Assembly (NCBI GenBank): GCA_964630785.1 | Contig: CAZVZG010000022.1 | Span: 1-64,000 of the forward strand | DNA: 64,000 nucleotides | Direction of reading: 5' to 3' | Source of the DNA: JADLCX01 sp964630785 | GTDB taxonomy: Bacteria > Planctomycetota > Phycisphaerae > Phycisphaerales > UBA1924 | In this document: in pieces, positions 18,222 to 26,581 of the stretch | Layout: every line of letters starts with the position of its first letter | Numbering within the stretch: the stretch's first letter is position 1 | The notes under the pieces: generated by a model | Databases searched by the model: none | The model's input: only the letters and a program-made list of their open reading frames with translations | What the model was told of the DNA's origin: nothing | Made by a program: the position numbers and the translations under genes

Positions 18222-19055
18222 TCAGTTGCTCGGGTACGCCACTCCCCAGTTCCAGAAACTGCCCCAGGAGCCGTATGGATCGCGAGCCTCTTCCGGAAGA
18301 GCCTCCGCCCAGGTGAAGGCCCCGACGCGCTGATCGCCGAAGAGCATGTAGATCTGGTTCTGACGCTGGTTCGTGTTCGAGGTGTTCTGCCGCGTCGATC
18401 GCGACTTTCCGGAGTGACGCGGAACCTCGTCGTACGCGTCCGCGACCCACACCATCCAGTCGGGGTGCTTTGCGGATCGGTACGGTTGTTTCACCATGAT
18501 GTTCGAGTCATGGAACCAGTACTCGGTGTAGTACTGGATGTTGTTGGGGTCTTGGTGGTTGCCGCTGAGGTGGGCGATGTCGGGGTTCTCGGGGTCCGGG
18601 TCGATGAACACGCGACCGCCGCTCACCAGGTACGCGCGAACGGAGGGGTCGGTGACCGATGTCGGACCGATCGCCCGCGGGCACCTGTAGATCTTCGAGT
18701 CGCCCCGCCCAGAATACTCCGCCAGCGCCCGGGGGGCGATCCAGTGGTCGTATGGGTGGTTGGTGCGCGGCGTCAGGTCAAACCAGTACGGGTCCTTCTG
18801 GTCGTCCAGGTACATCTGGATGCCCAGCCCGATCTGGCGCAGGTTGTTCTTGCACAGGATGTCGCGGGCCGCGTCGCGGGCCGACGCTAGCGCGGGCAGC
18901 AGCAGGCTCACCAGGAGCGCGATGATCGCGATGACCACCAGCAACTCGATGAGGGTGAACGCGGACCTCGCGCCCGACAGCGCCCGCGCGCTGGCCCGGC
19001 GCACAACACGAACAGGTGGACTCGGCTTCATGCGGCGCTCGTTCTCAGGCTTCAT
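18222..19055 (-). CDS. Type II secretion pseudopilin-like protein (prepilin N-terminal motif)
   Basis: Protein of 277 residues with a prepilin cleavage site and helix, SAFTLIELLVVIAIIALLVSLLLPAL (shown here in parts: Phe-Thr-Leu-Ile-Glu with the Glu at +5). It is followed by ARDILCKNNLRQIGLGIQMY, as in the large planctomycete family of prepilin-like proteins. The C-terminal part has DARVGAF-like spacing (YMLFGDQRVGAFTW), resembling the H-x9-DG region of that family in degenerate form. The ATG at 19055 is supported by AAGGGGAA upstream. It lies between the GH94 gene and the small membrane protein, which suggests a surface structure tied to glucan uptake. Confidence 0.85.
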   Translation of the reverse strand: MKPENERRMKPSPPVRVVRRASARALSGARSAFTLIELLVVIAIIALLVSLLLPALASARDAARDILCKNNLRQIGLGIQMYLDDQKDPYWFDLTPRTNHPYDHWIAPRALAEYSGRGDSKIYRCPRAIGPTSVTDPSVRAYLVSGGRVFIDPDPENPDIAHLSGNHQDPNNIQYYTEYWFHDSNIMVKQPYRSAKHPDWMVWVADAYDEVPRHSGKSRSTRQNTSNTNQRQNQIYMLFGDQRVGAFTWAEALPEEARDPYGSWGSFWNWGVAYPSN

Positions 19056-19100
19056 ACGTCGATTCCCCTTGTGGGTTCGAGTTTCATCCGGCGGATGCGC

Positions 19101-19141
19101 GGCGGGGGGAGGGGGGCGGGGGGAGGGGGGGGGAAGGAGGG
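19101..19141 (+). other. G-rich tract with G-quadruplex potential
   Basis: Five or more runs of 4-9 Gs separated by single A, C or AA bases lie between the GH94 and pseudopilin genes. The G-rich strand is the non-transcribed one for these minus-strand genes, so the mRNA would be C-rich. A short hairpin CATCC-GGC-GGATG sits at 19085-19097. It could slow polymerase or set relative expression. Confidence 0.6.
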
Positions 19142-19149
19142 CTCGCCGT

Positions 19150-21684
19150 TCATCCGGAGTGTCTGACCGTGGCCGCGCTCTGGTTGACGCGTGCCACGCC
19201 GTTGGTGCTGACCCGAAGCCCCCATCCCACCTCGATATCCAACTCCCCGTGACCGGGGAAATCGTCGGGCCGGATCGTGACGCCCGTGTGCGCACGCCCG
19301 TTGACCGTCAATCGCGTAGGCGCGGCCGCATCGAACTCGCGGGCGTCGAACCGCACACGCACGGTGCGCCCGCGCCAAAGGCGCGTTGCCTCGACGCGGC
19401 CCAGCGACGCGAACGGACACGGATCGATCAGCAGGCCGTCCCACGTCGCCCGCATCCCGATGATCCACTCCAGGCTGACTCGGTTGAGCCACGCGGCCGA
19501 GCCGGTGTACCACGTCCATCCGGCCTTGCCGGGCGTGCTCGAGAGCGGGCCGTCCACGTTGCCGGGGGTGACGTACGGCTCGGCCCAGTAGCCCTCGACC
19601 GCCGCGCCCGCGGCACGCGCGGGCGGGGAGATGGACTTCCAGATCCTCTCTGCGCTCGCGGCGTCGCGGCGCTTGGCCGCCGCGGCCAGGGCCCAGGTCG
19701 CCGCGTGCATGTATACGCCGCCGTTCTCGCGCAGGCCGGGGGCGTACCGGGTGATGTATCCGATCGTCGGGTCGGGCTGCGTGTAGGCGGGCCAGGAGAG
19801 CAGCGGCCCCATGGGCGCGAGCAGGTGAACCTTCACCGCGGCCCACGCCGCGTCCTCGCGATCGGGCGGGGCCGAGTCGGAAAGGATCGCCCACGTCTGC
19901 GTGTTCAGGAACAGCTTGCCCTCGGCGTCGGCCTCGGTGCCGATCCACCGTCCGTCGTCGCGTGTCGCGGCCTTGTACCAGCCGGTGCCGTCGGCGTGGG
20001 CGTCCCAAGCGTGCTTGTTGACCGCGTCGATGAGCCGCTGTTGGAACTCGCGATAGCGGACCGCGAGCGTGTGGTCGGGGCCGTTGCCGGCGGCCGAGCC
20101 GCCGTGCTCGGCCACGCGGGCAAACTCTTCGAGCAGTTGGATGAGGAACTGGGCCAGCCACACACTCTCGCCCTTGCCCTCGACGCCCATCGCCGAGAGG
20201 CCGTCGTTCCAATCGCACGAGCCGATGTGCGGCAGGCCGCGATCGCTGAGCCGGGCCTGGGCGCGGGCGATGCTCCGCCGGCCGTGCTCCAGCAGCGTCG
20301 CCCCCTTCGGGTCGTCCACAAACGGGCAGACCTCGTCGAGGATCGACCAATCGCCGGTGTCCTTGATGTAGGTCGCGGTGAGCAGCGGCAGCCAGAGGTA
20401 GTCGTCGCTGCACAGCGTCCGCAGGCCGAACTCAACCAGCGGGTGCCACCAGTGATAGACGCTGCCATCGGTGAACTGGTGGGCCGCGTGCAGGAGGAGT
20501 TGCTTGCGCATCCCGGCCGGGTCGCGCGGCAGCCACACCTGGCTGTCTTGCAACTGGTCGCGGAATCCAAAGGCGCCGGATTGCTGGTAATAGCCGGTGC
20601 GGGCCCACAGCCGTCCGCAGATCGCCTGGTACGGCAGCCAGTGCGAGTTGAGCAGCGAAAAGTCGTCCGACTCGCTCTGAACTTGTGAGTCGGCCAGCGT
20701 GCTTTCCCAGAGTTCGTGCGCTCCGACCAGGGCCCGCTCGGCCGCGGGGAGCGAGGCGAACTTCTCGGCCAGTGCGAGCGCGCCCGCCTCGTCCCCTGCG
20801 ATCGCCAGCGTGAATACCAGCGCGACGGATTGGTTGGGCGCGAGCCGCAGATCGCCACCGAGCGCGGCGCTCGCGTCCCCGAAGCGGCCGAAGTTGTTGA
20901 GCGCATCCGGGGGTGAGATCGCATCCTCGGTCATCGCCCGCGGGCGTGCAAACGACCCGTAGCGACCCAGGAACGTTGCCTTGTCGCCGATCGCCAGCCC
21001 GCGATCGAACCGGGCCCCGCCGATCGCGTGCGCCGCGGCGTACGGCCACGGCCGGTTCCAATGTCCCTTCTCTCGATCGAGGGCCGAGGCGTCGTTGCGC
21101 ATCGGCACGTCCCACATGTTCTTGGTCGCCACGATCGCCCGGCGGGCCGGGTCGTACCGCGTGGTGAAGAACAGCCGGTGGAACTCGCGCTTGGTGTCGG
21201 GGGCGACGCCGCAGCACCACTCGAAGAACGAGGCGATCCGCAGGCGGCGCTCTCGCGATCCGCGGTTGTGCAGTCGGACGATCCACACCTCGGCGTTCTC
21301 GCCCGGCGCGACCGTGAGCGTCCACTCGGCGTCGATGTCGTTGCGCCGCGTGTGGAACGTGCTCGAGCCCTGCGTGTGTTCGCACCGGTACTCGTCAAGG
21401 TCGGTCTCGCACGGGTGGGGCGAGAGCGACCAGACGTCTTTGCTGTCAAGGTCCGCGATATAGAGCCACTTGCCGTGCGCGTCGCGGGCCAGGTCCATCT
21501 CCCAGCGCGTGAGCACGTTCAACTGGCTGTTGTCTAGCCAACTGAACCCACCGCCGTTCTGGCTCACCACCAGCCCGTAGCGTCCGTTGCAGATCACGTT
21601 GATCCAGGGCATGGGCGTGCGCGGGTCGGTGACCACGAAGCGGCGCCCGGTTTGGTCGAAGTGTCCGTATCGGTTGGCGAGCAT
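19150..21684 (-). CDS. GH94-family glycoside phosphorylase
   Basis: Cytoplasmic phosphorylase of 844 residues that cleaves a beta-glucoside with phosphate to give a sugar 1-phosphate. The N-terminal super-sandwich starts MLANRYGHFDQTG with DPRTPMPWINV. The barrel contains YQQSGAFGFRDQLQDSQVWL (about 366-385) and the general-acid motif DWNDGLSAMG (Asp491), followed by GKGESVWLAQFL. These are GH94 hallmarks also found in 1,2-beta-oligoglucan and cellobiose phosphorylases. There is no signal peptide. The ATG at 21684 places the family start correctly, while an upstream TTG adds 19 unlikely residues. It is the first gene of the uptake operon, behind operator B. The exact linkage cannot be read from sequence. 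Confidence 0.9.
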   Translation of the reverse strand: MLANRYGHFDQTGRRFVVTDPRTPMPWINVICNGRYGLVVSQNGGGFSWLDNSQLNVLTRWEMDLARDAHGKWLYIADLDSKDVWSLSPHPCETDLDEYRCEHTQGSSTFHTRRNDIDAEWTLTVAPGENAEVWIVRLHNRGSRERRLRIASFFEWCCGVAPDTKREFHRLFFTTRYDPARRAIVATKNMWDVPMRNDASALDREKGHWNRPWPYAAAHAIGGARFDRGLAIGDKATFLGRYGSFARPRAMTEDAISPPDALNNFGRFGDASAALGGDLRLAPNQSVALVFTLAIAGDEAGALALAEKFASLPAAERALVGAHELWESTLADSQVQSESDDFSLLNSHWLPYQAICGRLWARTGYYQQSGAFGFRDQLQDSQVWLPRDPAGMRKQLLLHAAHQFTDGSVYHWWHPLVEFGLRTLCSDDYLWLPLLTATYIKDTGDWSILDEVCPFVDDPKGATLLEHGRRSIARAQARLSDRGLPHIGSCDWNDGLSAMGVEGKGESVWLAQFLIQLLEEFARVAEHGGSAAGNGPDHTLAVRYREFQQRLIDAVNKHAWDAHADGTGWYKAATRDDGRWIGTEADAEGKLFLNTQTWAILSDSAPPDREDAAWAAVKVHLLAPMGPLLSWPAYTQPDPTIGYITRYAPGLRENGGVYMHAATWALAAAAKRRDAASAERIWKSISPPARAAGAAVEGYWAEPYVTPGNVDGPLSSTPGKAGWTWYTGSAAWLNRVSLEWIIGMRATWDGLLIDPCPFASLGRVEATRLWRGRTVRVRFDAREFDAAAPTRLTVNGRAHTGVTIRPDDFPGHGELDIEVGWGLRVSTNGVARVNQSAATVRHSG

Positions 21685-21744
21685 GGAGAGAAGGTTCAGA
21701 TCAAGTTCGCGGTGTAGGCGGCAGAGGCCGCACGACCACAAGCG

Positions 21745-21758
21745 TGAAATCGCTTACA
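21745..21758. promoter_or_regulatory. LacI-type operator B
   Basis: TGAAATCGCTTACA fits TGWAAN-CG-NTTWCA and lies 60 bases upstream of the GH94 start. It probably controls the GH94 to permease operon. Confidence 0.68.
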
Positions 21759-21888
21759 TAGGAGTGTGACGCCTGTCGGGTCACCTGTCAAGCGGCAACG
21801 GGGGCGGGGGACAACAAACGGGAAGTTCGCACCGCGAAGCCCCAAACCGGGGTCATTGCCGGCCTCGATGCGCACGCGCAAAACGCAG

Positions 21889-21915
21889 CCGGGGCGGCCA
21901 CACTGGCCGCCCCGG
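21889..21915 (-). terminator. Strong hairpin after the PEP-CTERM-like gene
   Basis: Perfect 12-base arms (CCGGGGCGGCCA and TGGCCGCCCCGG) enclose a CAC loop, 32 bases beyond the stop of the minus-strand gene at 21948. On the minus strand it is followed by CTGCGTTTTGC, a modest T-run. Confidence 0.75.
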
Positions 21916-21947
21916 CGGGGAGATATACGAGGGTCAAGCCAAGCGAA

Positions 21948-22823
21948 TCAGCGGCGACGGCGCCCGACGATGAGACCGCCGAGCCCAAGGAGGGCCAAGC
22001 CGCCCGGGGCCGGGATGCCGATCGCGATGTTGCAGATCTCGTGGGTCGTATCGGTCATGATGGCCGGCTGGATGGCGTCCTGGAAGCGGAAGCCGATGGT
22101 CGTGCCGACGGTCAGGGGGGCGTTGACGTGGCGTACGCCCGATTGAGCGAAGATGTTCTGGGTGATGTTGTAGACGCTGGCCTCGTACGCCGCGCCGGAG
22201 CCGGGGCCGAGATCGCCGGGCGCGTGGTAGATGTACTCGACCTGGACCATGTCGCCGGCGATGTAGATGGGGGGAGCCGCCGGGTTATTGAAACCACCCT
22301 CGCCGTAGAGATGGAAGTCCTGGGTGATGCCGCCGGAGAAGGCGGTGCCGTTGGTGATGAGCCACACGCCGCCCTCGTCGATGTAGGGCTGGCCGGTGTC
22401 GCTCACGCGCGGGGCGTGGATCCAGATGCCCGTCTCGCTGTTGACCGGAGCGCCCACACCGGTAGTGTGGTTGGTGGTGGTGCGGAAGCAGGCGCTGATG
22501 CGGAACGACTCGCCCGCCTGGAGCTGATACGGCGTCGCCCCGGCGTCGTTGCTGAACCACATCATGTGGCGGTTGGCGAAGCCTGGGGTCAGCGGCGCGT
22601 ACACCTCGCGGACCGTGTGGTTCGCGAAGTTGGTCGGCTGTGATCCGTTGAACACAGCCGGGATCGGCGCGCCGCCATCGAGCGTCAGCGTGCTGGGGAT
22701 CACCCCCAACGGGTTCCGGAAGTCCTCGTACGTGTTGAAGTTGATGCCGTTGATGCTCGAGATGTCGGCCATGGCCGATCCCGCGCACACCGCGATCGCG
22801 CACACACCCAGAAATACCTTCAT
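21948..22823 (-). CDS. Secreted PEP-CTERM-like surface protein
   Basis: Protein of 291 residues with signal MKVFLGVCAIAVCAGSAMA and a predicted beta-rich body (ISSINGINFNTYEDFRNPLG...). The C-terminus is a sorting signal of the PEP-CTERM type: IPAPGGLALLGLGGLIVGRRRR, split here as the short motif PAPG, a hydrophobic helix and an Arg cluster. The motif is PAPG rather than the usual P-E-P. AGGTGAG precedes the ATG. Operator C lies 78 bases upstream, which ties the protein to the glucan regulon. It may bind or display glucan at the surface. Confidence 0.8.
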   Translation of the reverse strand: MKVFLGVCAIAVCAGSAMADISSINGINFNTYEDFRNPLGVIPSTLTLDGGAPIPAVFNGSQPTNFANHTVREVYAPLTPGFANRHMMWFSNDAGATPYQLQAGESFRISACFRTTTNHTTGVGAPVNSETGIWIHAPRVSDTGQPYIDEGGVWLITNGTAFSGGITQDFHLYGEGGFNNPAAPPIYIAGDMVQVEYIYHAPGDLGPGSGAAYEASVYNITQNIFAQSGVRHVNAPLTVGTTIGFRFQDAIQPAIMTDTTHEICNIAIGIPAPGGLALLGLGGLIVGRRRR

Positions 22824-22900
22824 ATCTCACCTCTCTCCTGCGAAAACGAATCGGTCTTGGCCGAGTCCTCGCCCCGCGCACGAGCGCTCTCTCTGGGGCT

Positions 22901-22914
22901 TGGAAACGCTTTCA
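22901..22914. promoter_or_regulatory. LacI-type operator C
   Basis: TGGAAACGCTTTCA is the best palindrome of the set: TGGAAA and CTTTCA half sites around CG, close to catabolite/LacI operators. It lies 78 bases before the PEP-CTERM-like gene start. Confidence 0.7.
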
Positions 22915-22986
22915 TTATGCTCAAACCGCTCCGGGATGCAAGAGAAATCACTGATTTCGGGGCCCCGAACTTTACGGCCACGTCCG

Positions 22987-24582
22987 TTAATGCTCTGGTT
23001 GGTGCAGCCCCAACCGATCCAGCCCGGCCCGAACCCACGGGTGGCTGTGGAACCACCGCCAGACCCGACCGGTGCGGGCGTTCTCGATCGCCAGGATCAG
23101 CGGGCCCTGGTCGATCGACACGTAATCCTTGGCCACCCAATCCTTTGCGCTGTTGAACGAATCCAGGAAGCCGTAGTGGCCCAGGCTTGGGTCGGACGAG
23201 GGCTCGCGCCAAACCAACGGCGTGCCATCGGGGCGTTTGAGGTCGTGGTAATGGCGGAGCGCGGCCATGGCCGCGTTCGGCTCGAACATGATCGCGCACC
23301 CCGCGCCGTAGCATCCGAGCGTCCCGTCGCCGTACTCGTCCTTGGGCGTGAAGACGGCGAAGTCCACCTCGGGCACGAGCTCGTCGAACTGCAGGGCGCT
23401 GGGGTACACGCCCGGCACGCCGTAGCCCTTGGGTACGTCGCACGCCGTCAGGCCCCAGGCGTTCTCGCCAAGGTTGGGGAACCGGCCGTGGGCCTCGCGC
23501 GCCTTGATGCGGTGCAGTTCGATCGCCCGGCGGCTGTTCTCCCACCAGTCCACCCGCGGCCGGCGCTCGACGCCGAACGCCGCGGGGTTGTCCGGGCCCA
23601 TGTTGGCATAGTGCATGAAGCACTGCTCGAAGACGTTGGTGAACAGCGCGCCCGACCACGGCAGGTAGACCATCGGCCCCGTGTTCTCGTATGCGCCCAG
23701 CGGCCGGCGCAGGCGGTAGTACAGCGAGGGATCGACCCGGTGAGCCTCGACCGGCGCGGCCACCGCCAGGAACGTCACCAGCCGGTGCTCCCCGCCGCAA
23801 TCCGCCCAGTAGTAGGGCCTCAGGGAGCCCTTCCCGATCGGGTCGTCGTAACTGTCCGGCTTCCACCCCAGCGAGAGGTAGCCCTTCATGTGCGGCTCGT
23901 GCGCACGGGGGTGGTGCTCGACGAAGAACGACCAGTCGGCCGCGTGGACCAGGGCGTCGGCCCGCTGGCGGACCTCGCCGCCGAAGTACGACCCCGCCGT
24001 GAGCGCGCCAGCGAAGAGCAGGGCTGAGTCGATCGTGCTCACCACGTCCATGGGCACGGCGGAGGCGTCTTTGGCGGTCAGGAAGTGGTAGAGCAGGCCG
24101 GCCTTGCGGTTGCGCGGGTTGGCGTCGAGGGCTTTGAGCACCTGCACGCAGCGGGCCTCGCCTTGATCGCGGGTGATCCATTCCCGTTCCACGCCGATCG
24201 GGATCGCGGCCAGTTGGAACCCCACGCCCGCGATGCTCGCGAAGTCCACGCTCGAACGATCGACGACCATGCCCGTGGTCGCGCTGCACTGGTTCCACAA
24301 AAACCAGAACGCCCCGCGCTGCGTGTCGTCGAGCAGCCGCTCATCGTCGGCACCGAACTTGAACGGTGGTCGGGGCGCATCTTTCGGTGCGGCGATGACG
24401 ATGTCGGCGACCTTCGTCTCGGGGCCCGGAAGCGCGGCCGCCCCTGAATCTGAACCCGCGGAGGGCTGGGGCACGCCGCAACCGAGCGACGCCGAGGCGA
24501 GCGCGCCGGCCACACAAACACGGGGTGCGAGCCGTCGCGCCCGCCGGAATCCGACCGTACCGTTCGATGTAAGCCTTTGCAT
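22987..24582 (-). CDS. Glucoamylase-fold lipoprotein, GH144-like (candidate endo-beta-1,2-glucanase)
   Basis: Exported (alpha/alpha)6-barrel hydrolase of 531 residues. The signal RRLAPRVCVAGALASASLGC ends in a lipobox Cys near residue 35. The PF10091 glucoamylase-type domain is recognisable in LLDDTQRGAFWFLWNQ, SIAGVGFQLAAIPIGVEREW, GFLDSFN and WWENSRRAIELHRI with NAWGLTACD. Characterised members of this fold in GH144 cut beta-1,2-glucan internally. Others are uncharacterised or are domains of cyclic beta-1,2-glucan synthases. It is divergent from the LacI regulator, with operator D overlapping its start region. Export plus the adjacent oligosaccharide importer and phosphorylase supports a polysaccharide-cutting role; the linkage is an inference. 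Confidence 0.82.
   Translation of the reverse strand: MQRLTSNGTVGFRRARRLAPRVCVAGALASASLGCGVPQPSAGSDSGAAALPGPETKVADIVIAAPKDAPRPPFKFGADDERLLDDTQRGAFWFLWNQCSATTGMVVDRSSVDFASIAGVGFQLAAIPIGVEREWITRDQGEARCVQVLKALDANPRNRKAGLLYHFLTAKDASAVPMDVVSTIDSALLFAGALTAGSYFGGEVRQRADALVHAADWSFFVEHHPRAHEPHMKGYLSLGWKPDSYDDPIGKGSLRPYYWADCGGEHRLVTFLAVAAPVEAHRVDPSLYYRLRRPLGAYENTGPMVYLPWSGALFTNVFEQCFMHYANMGPDNPAAFGVERRPRVDWWENSRRAIELHRIKAREAHGRFPNLGENAWGLTACDVPKGYGVPGVYPSALQFDELVPEVDFAVFTPKDEYGDGTLGCYGAGCAIMFEPNAAMAALRHYHDLKRPDGTPLVWREPSSDPSLGHYGFLDSFNSAKDWVAKDYVSIDQGPLILAIENARTGRVWRWFHSHPWVRAGLDRLGLHQPEH
24568..24581. promoter_or_regulatory. LacI-type operator D between hydrolase and regulator
   Basis: TGTAAGCCTTTGCA matches the half sites TGTAAG and TTTGCA, but with a CC centre instead of CG. 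It overlaps the first codons of the minus-strand hydrolase and lies 58 bases before the regulator start, so one site could serve both genes. Confidence 0.5.
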
Positions 24583-24638
24583 TCCTAGAACCTACCCCAT
24601 CGGTGCGATATCTTCAACGCCCCCCGCGAGGTTCCGCC

Positions 24639-25655
24639 GTGGCGAATCACCGTCCCGCATCCATGGAAGACGTCGCCAAGACCGCGGGAGTTTCCACGGC
24701 CACGGTCAGCCGGGTCCTGAACAGCCCCGATCTGGTGGCTCCCGAAACGGCCGCTCGCGTTCAGAAGGCTATCGCCGACCTGGGGTACCGCCCCAACGTG
24801 TTCGCCCAGGGGCTGATGACCCGCAAGAGCCGCGTGCTGGGGATCGCGCTGCCGGATATCCACGGCGAGTTTTATTCCGAGTTGCTTCGCGGGGCCGACG
24901 CCGAAGCCCGGCGGCAGGGGTACCACCTGCTGATCAGTTCCGAGGTGCGAGACGGCGAGACCGGGCTGGTCGCGCCGGCCGCGGGGTTTGTCGCGGGCGT
25001 TGCGGTGATGCTCACGGAGCCTGCGCAGACGCTGTGGAAGCAGGTGCGCGAGGCGACGCTCCCGCTGGTGGTGATCGACACCGACATCTCCGACCCCGGG
25101 GTTGATCGCATCCTGGTGGACAACGCCACCGGCACGCGCGAGGCCGTGCGGCACCTGCTCGAAAGCGTCAAGCCCGATCACTGCTTTTTCCTCGGCGGGC
25201 CGAAGGAGAACTTCGACACCGTGCAGCGGGCCAAGATCTTCCGCGACACGCTGGCCGAGCGCGGCCATCGCGCCGACGACGCCCGCACGTTCTTCGGTGA
25301 GTACAGCGTCGAGTGGGGCCACCGCTGCGGCGGGCGGTTGCTCGCCTCGGCCAACGGCGAGCCGATCGGCGTGCTGGCCGGGAACGACGAGATCGCTTTC
25401 GGCGTGATCCTGGCCGCGGGTGATCGGGGGTTGAGCGTGCCCGGCAGCGTGCGCATCATCGGTTTCGACGACACGCGGCTGGCCTCGCTCGTGCGACCGG
25501 GCCTGAGCACGGTGCGTGTGCCCATGGCCCAGGTGGGCGCGGCCGCGATCGCGGCGTTGATCGGGCGGATCAACGAGCCGGACAAGCCCGCGACCTGCAC
25601 GCGACTGCCGACGGAGCTGGTGATCCGCGGCACGAGCTCGCCCAACCGCTTCTAG
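24639..25655 (+). CDS. LacI-family transcriptional regulator
   Basis: Sugar-responsive repressor of 338 residues. The helix-turn-helix MEDVAKTAGVSTATVSRVLN is followed by the hinge-helix region RVQKAIADLGYRPNVFAQGL. The effector domain has GIALPDIHGEFYSELLRGAD, DRILVDNATGTREAVRHLLE, GVLAGNDEIAFGVI and IIGFDDTRLASLVRPGLSTVR. The GTG at 24639 is chosen for its upstream GAGG, and an ATG at 24663 would start inside the usual N-terminus. It converges on an outer-membrane-like gene 12 bases downstream. It is the obvious candidate to bind operators A-D; the ligand is unknown. Confidence 0.93.
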   Translation: MANHRPASMEDVAKTAGVSTATVSRVLNSPDLVAPETAARVQKAIADLGYRPNVFAQGLMTRKSRVLGIALPDIHGEFYSELLRGADAEARRQGYHLLISSEVRDGETGLVAPAAGFVAGVAVMLTEPAQTLWKQVREATLPLVVIDTDISDPGVDRILVDNATGTREAVRHLLESVKPDHCFFLGGPKENFDTVQRAKIFRDTLAERGHRADDARTFFGEYSVEWGHRCGGRLLASANGEPIGVLAGNDEIAFGVILAAGDRGLSVPGSVRIIGFDDTRLASLVRPGLSTVRVPMAQVGAAAIAALIGRINEPDKPATCTRLPTELVIRGTSSPNRF

Positions 25656-25667
25656 GCGCGGGCTGGG

Positions 25668-26495
25668 TCAGAACTTGAGCGTGAACGCGAGGAACGGGCC
25701 GTGCAGCAGCACGTCGTAGACGAACCGATCGTCGCCGTCTCCGGAGGAGTAGTCGTCGTCGAGGGCGCGGTAGCCGAGCATGAGCGAAGCCCGCGGCGTG
25801 AAGCTGATCTCTGCGGCCGCCAGGGCACTCCAGGTGAAGTCGGATGCGCCGGCGCCGATGTTGCCGTTGGCGACAACTGCGATCGTGTCGTTGAACGCAA
25901 AGCGGGTGCGCAGCCCGACAAAGCCGTCCACCCACGTTCGATCGCTGTCCCGGTCGTTGTCCGGCCCCTCGATGTTCAACTCCCCCGTGAAGTAGTGGAC
26001 CCTCATGCCCGCGAGCGGCTCGAGTTTCCATCGCATCTTGCCCGTTCCCACCGACCGGTCAATCACGGCGTACGCCGCCCCCAGCTCGAAAACACCCTGG
26101 GCCTGCTGGACATCGACCAGCCCGGCATCGGTTCGGACGTCCTGGGTCTCCAGGCGCAGGTACATCACGTCGCCGAAGATGGTGAACCGCTCGCGGGAAA
26201 ACTCCGCGTGCAGGCAGAGGCCCGCGTTGAAGTCATCGACGATCGTGTCGAAGGTGTCGGCGACGCTCAGGTCCACGTCGACGGGGCTGCCGGCGACGGT
26301 CATCCGCCCTTCCTGTGCGGGGATCCAGGCGTAGGGCGTGATCGAAATGGTCCATTCTTTGGCCGGGCTCGGGGCTATCGTGGAAGCGGGTTCGGACGGC
26401 GGCTGGTCCTGTGCGCCAGCGCTGTTGATAACCAGTGCGAACGAAACCGCGGCCGCGGTCGCGGACAGGACGGATGAGCGAATGAGTGGTTGCAT
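25668..26495 (-). CDS. Outer-membrane beta-barrel-like protein
   Basis: Protein of 275 residues with signal MQPLIRSSVLSATAAAVSFALVINSAGA. The body alternates in short amphipathic strands and ends in LHGPFLAFTLKF, an aromatic-ending final strand as in outer membrane barrels. Segments include WTISITPYAWIPAQEGRMTV, FGDVMYLRLETQDV and LGYRALDDDYSSGDGDDRF, resembling the YfaZ/OmpW-like barrels often annotated as hypothetical. The start at 26495 fits the signal peptide, and a longer frame to 26645 does not. It probably acts as a small channel or structural protein. Possibly transcribed alone, 159 bases after the sulfatase. Confidence 0.7.
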   Translation of the reverse strand: MQPLIRSSVLSATAAAVSFALVINSAGAQDQPPSEPASTIAPSPAKEWTISITPYAWIPAQEGRMTVAGSPVDVDLSVADTFDTIVDDFNAGLCLHAEFSRERFTIFGDVMYLRLETQDVRTDAGLVDVQQAQGVFELGAAYAVIDRSVGTGKMRWKLEPLAGMRVHYFTGELNIEGPDNDRDSDRTWVDGFVGLRTRFAFNDTIAVVANGNIGAGASDFTWSALAAAEISFTPRASLMLGYRALDDDYSSGDGDDRFVYDVLLHGPFLAFTLKF

Positions 26496-26581
26496 TGAAA
26501 TCGTGATCCACACAGTCGTTTGAGGTCTCTCTACGGCTTTCGGAGTCGGTCCGACGGTCGATGGGACGCACGATACCACAA

